Shown: positions 58,803 to 64,000 of the stretch, one piece after another
How positions within the stretch are numbered: the stretch's first letter is position 1
Layout: every line of letters begins with the position of its first letter
From: Cryptomeria japonica
Taxonomy: Eukaryota; Streptophyta; Pinopsida; Cupressales; Cupressaceae
Assembly (NCBI RefSeq): GCF_030272615.1
Contig: NC_081415.1
Span: 268,562,425-268,626,424, forward strand
Reading direction: 5' to 3'
DNA: 64,000 nt
Made by a program: the position numbers and the translations under genes
The notes under the pieces: model-generated
The model's database searches: none
Told to the model about the DNA's origin: nothing
The model's input: the letters and a program-made list of their open reading frames with translations, nothing else

Positions 58803-58923
58803 GGGCCTATTTTGGGCCCGGTCTCCTAAAGGGTCTCGGGTCTTTTTGTTTGCAAATTGGAAAATTATCTTTCCTGGTCGGCCTAAGGTCGGGAAAATCA
58901 ATCTATCAACCCTAATTGGCAAG

Positions 58924-58930
58924 TATATAA
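58924..58930 (+). promoter_or_regulatory. TATA box of the B3 LTR
   Basis: TATATAA after CAAG, 354 bp into the LTR; the matching place in the 24427 LTR reads TATTTAAG. Confidence 0.65.
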
Positions 58931-59807
58931 ACTACATTTTCCTCTTTCATTTGGACATAAGAGACACACATGAGGGAAAAGGCGTGGAAACTATACTCAA
59001 GCATTCAAGCATTCAAGCATTCTTTCAAGCAATTGATCATTCTAAATCTCCATTCAAGGCTAAGTGTTGCATTCAAGACAAGGATTCAACCATTGAAGAG
59101 GAGATCACATACTACATGCTACAACATACAACATACAACATCTATACCTTCGCACATAAGGATACAAACATCCTTAGAACAAGGTATTAGTACTTGTTTT
59201 ACAGTCATTTACATTTACAGCACTTGCTCATTTCTTAGTTAATTCCAAAACCGGGGTTTGACCTAAAGGCAAACCCCTAATCCCTAACCCCCCAATCGTC
59301 TTCGCTTTTCTGTGTGTAGGTTGCAGGTATGCGGCTGAAATTGAAGATCTGGAATCCTTGTGCAGAGACGAACAGATCCCCCTTCGTTTCGCGGATTTTT
59401 TGGAGGACCGTGGCGCTCAGGCACCATCGTCCCGACAACTTTTGCTCAAATTTGCAGGACAGTGCCGTATCGACATTTTACTACTAATTCCAGGTCTGCA
59501 GCTTCATCCTATATCCCTATCTCAGTTTATAAGCGAATTTTTGTCACTTTCTATGCATTCCTAGCTTAATTCTTCTATCAACATTCTTTACAAAAGAGGG
59601 TAGCCTTGTTGTCATAACCCCTGAAACTCATTTAGCATCCAATCTTGCATTGCGTGGGATTGGATCTTGTGGGTTTCAACCCCTCTTTTGAATGTAAAGT
59701 CTCTCCCCTAAGTGAAAACCATCAACCCTAGTGAATCTCCCTTCTCTCTCCTTAGAGTTGGAAGAGGGGAGAGCAACTAGGGTTCGATCGCGATTTTCCG
59801 CTTTACA

Positions 59808-60987
59808 TTTTGGTGAACCTGATGTGAACATCCTTTCTGACTATTCATGCTTAGATCTGAAAATTGGATTCCTTGATTGCATTTCCATGTTTGATCTTTT
59901 GCAAAATTTTAGAGGTGATTGCATAAAAACCCTAAATTTTCTTTTTAGTAATTAAACTTGTGAAATGTTTAATTATTAATGCTTGCTTCAGATCTGCCCT
60001 TCTATTACAAATTATCAATTCATATTTGTGCTTTAATTTTGAAAATTAAGTGGTTAAGTGTCAAAACCCTAATTTTTGAAACCCTCTTGATTCAACCTTT
60101 GTCTGACAATTTCACTGATCAAAACATCTCCAAATCAGCTATAACTTTGGATTCCGCAATAAAATCACAATATCTTTCATCCCTGAAAATTTGGAAAAAA
60201 GTTGCGAGGACCGTGTGCACTCCGAGCGCCATCGTCCCCGACATTTTTTCCGAAATTTCGGGAGCGAGATCTTACTGTATTTTCCTGCTAAAATCCAGAA
60301 TTTTGGCTGATTTTATCAATTTTAACACCTCCAAAATTACAGTCAAAGTTGGTCTTGTGATTGCTTGGATTAAGGCTTCTAAACATTCAAAAATCATCGA
60401 AACTGAAATTTTGTGTCAAAATTGTGTTCTTACTGTCCTAAATCTGAAAAGTGTGTTATCATTCATTAAAAATTTCAGTGCTTTATTCAAATTCTTGCAA
60501 TTTGTGACTTTTGAAATTAAGTGCTTAATTACAACAACTTTGATTTCCGCTTTCGAAATTGAATTTTGCGTGAAATCGAGTCAACTTTCAAATTTCAAAA
60601 CTTGCATTGCTTTTGGCATTCCCTCTAAAATCATAAAATTCAAAATTTCAGTTTCCCTCTCTTTTTCAAAATTCAAATTTTGCATTTTTCGACAATCTTG
60701 GTAGGGTTCAATTTCGAGATTGCAACTTTAATTTGGCCTATCTACAGATCGTAAAATCACTCAATTTTTTCAGATTAGCTTTAAAATCATCATACCTTTC
60801 ATCCCTGCAAATTTCAAAAAAAGTTGCAAGGACCGTGTTGCACTCCGAGCGCCACGGTCCCGGACATTTTTTCCGAAATTTCGGGAGACTGTCGTGATTG
60901 CATTTAACAGCTTAAATCCAGAAGATTGGCTGATTTTACTGAAAATTGCTACCTCTAAATTCAAAATCTTCTCTCTCTTTCTAGTGC
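59808..60987 (+). other. Gypsy B3 leader with two 180-bp repeats
   Basis: 1180 nt between the LTR and the gag ATG. Two imperfect copies of a segment of about 180 bp lie at 60160-60336 and 60782-60963. Each contains GGACCGTG...GAGCGCCA...GGTCC or CGTCC (60208-60238, 60830-60860) followed by GACATTTTTTCCGAAATTTC. A 241-codon frame at 59979-60704 spans the first copy; its composition (Ile, Lys, Phe and Ser rich) looks like translated AT-rich sequence and I do not call it a gene. Confidence 0.7.
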
Positions 60988-63966
60988 ATGAGTTTTACAA
61001 CAATAAGCCCTACTTCCACTATTCCCGTTAGACGAAGCTGTAGAATTAAGTCTTTCCGAGGTTTAACTACCGAGGAGATGGAACCTAATTTGAGTAGCCT
61101 TTTTAACGAGGACATGGGTAATTCCTCTAATCCTCCTAATGATGAAGAAGCTCTCCATGAGGTTTCTGTAGAACAACTTTTGAAATTGGATAACCAATTT
61201 GACGATTTTCACCAATGGATGTCTCATGAGTATCCCGATAGTCAAGCTCTTCCTTTAATTGAGGGTCTAAAACATATGCTTCAAAGTGATAAGAATGGAA
61301 TTGATATTTTGCGTGGTATTGCACACATTGTGGATTCGAATGTGATGCCTATGAAGAGTTGTGCTGAAAATTTAGGTTATACACAACCTCCTACTCAAGT
61401 CAATCATTCTATTCCTTTGATGACTTCTATTGCTAGCATACCTACCTTTACATCAAACATAATGGCTACTTCTACACAAGACATTCCTCCTGTGATCACC
61501 AGTCATGGGGGCAATCCTTCCTCTTCAATTAACCCTCTTCCTTCATTTAATCTGACTTCTTCATTCATTCCTTCAATGAGTGTCCCTATTATATCTCCAC
61601 AAATGAACATGATGCAAGGGGGCAATTCATTTAACCATTCCATTCCTCCTTGTAGTGTTCCTCCTGTCCAATCATCTCCTATGACTAATTATCATAGAGT
61701 CCCACCACCTTACTCTTTACCTTCTTTCAATAACATAACACCTCCATCTCAATCTAACACATCTAATATGAACTCTTCGACTGAAGCGACCATTAACAAT
61801 CTTGCACAAACTATCTCTTCTTTACAACAACAAATTGCCTCTATGAATCAATCTAAGTTTAGTGTGCCCACATTTGATGTTGCGAGCCCACTTTCTCTTG
61901 ACATTGTTCGAGCTATTCCCCCTAAACATGTTGAAATTCCACATTTGGAGCTTTATAATGGTAAAGGTGATCCTCTAACACATGTTAAGACTTTTCAAAC
62001 AATATGTACTGATTTTGCTTATGACCAAAGGTTGCTTGCAAAACTATTTACTAGAACATTAAGAGACAAAGCCCTACAATGGTATTGCTCGTTGCCTTCC
62101 TATTCTATTACTTCTTTCGAACAACTTGCAAATGCTTTCATTCAACAATTTCAAAACAATATAAGTCCTAAAGTTACTTTGATTGATTTAATGCATTGTA
62201 AATAAGGTGTTAAGGAAAAAGTGACTGATTTCATTGGTAGATATAAGCATTTGTATGCTCAAATTTCTTTTCCAGTGCCTGACAATGATATTCAAAGAAT
62301 CTTTATTTCTAATTTACAAAAAGATATTCAAGACAAACTTCAGTTTTCTGAGTTTACTTCTTTCCAACAGTTGTGTGCAACTCTTCACAATTATCAACTG
62401 ACTGTGAGTCAAATGGAACAATCACATCCTATGGCTCCGAGTGATAAGGGTGATAGTAGTCAACAACCATTTGGGAAGTTTAAACCGAACAGAGATTCCA
62501 TCAAATTCAATGAAAACATCATCAACAACAATGTGAATGCAGCATCAGGTGTGCCTCCTATTTCTAAATTTTTCAAGAAAGAAAGAAAGTATACTCCTTT
62601 GAATGAATCATTGCATAGTATTATGAATAAGTTATTGGAACAAAATGTGCTTACTCTTCCTCCTATAAGGCAAATTGATCCTGCAAAGATTACTTCACCT
62701 TATTTTGATAACAAAGCCTTTTGTCAATTTCATCGTCAGCCTGGGCATGATACTGAAAAATGTTTTTCTTTAAAGGGTAAAATTCAAGATTTGATTGATA
62801 ATAACACTATTTCTGTTTCTGGAGTGAATGATAAAGGCAATACATCTATAGCTCCTCCTAACCAAAATCTTCAGATTTTTACTGATCCATTACCTTCTCA
62901 CACCTCTAATGCGATTGAGGCTAATGATTCCTCTCTCTCATCTGATGGTCTTGTGTCTATGACTCCGAATGTGATTAACTTTGTAGAGCAGCAAGAAAAC
63001 CCTAAAGAACCTTCCATCACATTTGATTCCAGTGAAACCATTAGGGCACCTGATGGTCCTTTATACATAGTTGCAAAAGTCAAGAATACACCTTGTCGTG
63101 GAGTGCTTATTGATCCTTCGTGCATGGTTAATGTTATTACTGAAGAATTTCTTTTTACTTTGCAATTGAATCAAGTGATCTATGACAAAACAGATGTGGT
63201 TGTGAAACTATTTGATGCATTTTCTTCTCCTACAATTGGTTCTATTACATTGCCTATTGAGGTCCATAACAAATCTCTTGATGTGAACTTTGCTATTATT
63301 CCTTCATCCGAACAATTTCGTGTGAAGCTTGGCTATCCTTGGCTATCTTCCATGAAAGCTATTGCTTCTCCTATTCATAAGTGTTTGAAATTTCCCCATA
63401 ATGGTGAAGTTGTTACTGTCAATCATAGTCTCTTTAAACCAGCTGAAAGAACCTCTAGCGTTCCTATTGATTACTTTTGGCCTAAACAATTCCAATCTCT
63501 TCCTCCGCGAAGTGATCATCTTTTCAAATCTTATCAAAAGTGGAAAACAGATATGATCCTATCTCTAAGTGAACCTAGAACACCTAAACTTGACATTCCT
63601 ATCATTCTTGAGAAGGAAGTTCTTCCTTTGAAAGATAAAACTAATGTCTTTCCTCAAGAAGATTCCCAACCCATCCCTATGGATGTGACTATGTCTATGC
63701 CTAATAAACCTTCTAGAAGTAGACCTATACCTCCTCGTCATGATGGACTTGGTCTCCTTCCTAAACCAAATATTCCTCCTTTATATGGAGCAGTTCCTCC
63801 TCCTTCCTCTTATGGAGAGAAGAGACCTTCTTCTTCTCCTATTATCCAGCCTAAGAGACCACAACCTAAACACCCAAGTGATAAGGATGAGAACATTCCT
63901 CCTCCTCAATCTTCTCCACTTCCTACTAAGACTAGACGTAATCGTTCTGCACGTGAACGCCAATGA
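60988..63966 (+). CDS. Gypsy B3 Gag-Pro polyprotein (one internal stop)
   Basis: 992 codons in one frame from ATG 60988 to TGA 63964, broken only by TAA 62203-62205. Residues 1-150 are an N-terminal region with Met-Glu-Pro-Asn-Leu. About 150-290 is Pro/Ser-rich and ends in a short coiled coil. The retrotransposon gag domain covers about 300-450, with Leu-Tyr-Asn-Gly-Lys-Gly-Asp-Pro, Ala-Leu-Gln-Trp-Tyr and Phe-Ile-Gly-Arg-Tyr-Lys. A CX2HX4HX4C knuckle lies near 578-591. The retropepsin-like core lies around 690-800, but its active site reads Ile-Asp-Pro-Ser-Cys. A Pro-rich tail ends it. The start is supported by B2. Pol would follow beyond the window, if present. Confidence 0.85.
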
Positions 63967-64000
63967 AAGCATCATCTTAGGGCTCAAGCAGCCGCTTCTC

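Larger units (their letters stand above)
58571..59807 (+). repeat. Gypsy B3 5' LTR
   Basis: 1237 bp, TGTAGCGTCC to CTTTACA. It contains two 29-bp GC-rich units (58743-58771, 58774-58802), a TATA box (58924-58930) and a GGACCGTGG...CGTCCC module (59405-59433). The 3' edge is set by the CA before TTTTGGTGAACC, which may be a primer site for a tRNA I cannot name. Confidence 0.75.
58571..64000 (+). mobile_element. Gypsy B3: Ty3/gypsy element, 5' LTR, leader and gag-pro
   Basis: 5' LTR 58571-59807, leader 59808-60987, gag-pro frame 60988-63966, and continuation past the window edge. It is inserted in the 5' LTR of the copia element; the expected target-site duplication would be TCTCC. It is the best-preserved member of the family that includes B2 and the solo LTR at 24427. 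Whether it carries a polymerase cannot be seen here. Confidence 0.9.

Noticed and set aside
58726-58830. CpG island or host promoter
   Set aside because: The GC-rich stretch is inside an LTR and consists of two tandem hairpin units.
58588-59190. 200-codon frame in the B3 LTR and its opposite-strand partner
   Set aside because: Both run through the GC-rich hairpin units and the TATA box of the LTR; the length comes from low stop density in GC-rich sequence.
59979-60704. 241-codon frame in the gypsy B3 leader
   Set aside because: It spans a duplicated non-coding segment, has the composition of translated AT-rich DNA, and shows no domain; the gag ATG follows at 60988.

Overview
The window looks like a gene-poor, repeat-packed stretch of a large plant nuclear genome. 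It is AT-rich, I see no intact host gene, and nearly all of it is decayed retroelements of plant type: Ty1/copia and Ty3/gypsy LTR elements, a chromovirus-like gypsy, an L1-type LINE and solo LTRs, nested in one another. The long, heavily mutated LTR elements fit a gymnosperm such as a conifer, but that is inference; nothing here fixes the species.

Layout: (1) 1-1904, unknown sequence with one small unassigned frame. (2) 1905-17455, a decayed minus-strand Ty3/gypsy element (gypsy A). Its RNase H domain is split by a complete LTR element at 2015-8515 (NA1). (3) 18584-26885, a plus-strand chromovirus-like element whose gag is split by a 3054-bp LTR-like insert (20350-23403) and whose protease-distal part is replaced by a gypsy B-type LTR (from 24427). 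(4) 26907-27156, a very long TA/TAGA microsatellite. (5) About 27200-33990, a minus-strand gypsy B copy (B2) with gag-pro but no polymerase, split by a solo LTR (31728-32966). (6) About 34020-39210, a plus-strand LINE. (7) 39389-39494 and 52256-52986, two pieces of one unknown reading frame separated by a 12.76-kb minus-strand array, LTR-internal-LTR-internal-LTR, flanked by a single 5-bp target-site duplication. (8) 53051-58570, a minus-strand copia element whose 5' LTR is interrupted by (9) a plus-strand gypsy B copy (B3), 58571 to the window end.

The most interesting content is the NA family: NA1 (2015-8515) plus the two internal domains of the tandem array. All three copies carry LTRs, a tRNA-iMet-type primer site, two polypurine tracts, a Gag-like ORF1 (coiled coil plus four zinc knuckles) and a second ORF of about 1070 codons that I cannot assign to any family. 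None contains protease, integrase, reverse transcriptase or RNase H. They are best read as non-autonomous LTR retrotransposons with a large conserved accessory protein, probably mobilised by copia-type machinery. A second candidate non-autonomous lineage is gypsy B, whose B2 copy passes from Gag-Pro to a 3' LTR without a polymerase and whose LTRs and leader carry a repeated GGACC...GGTCC hairpin module.

All domain calls are from reading the sequence; no database search was run.
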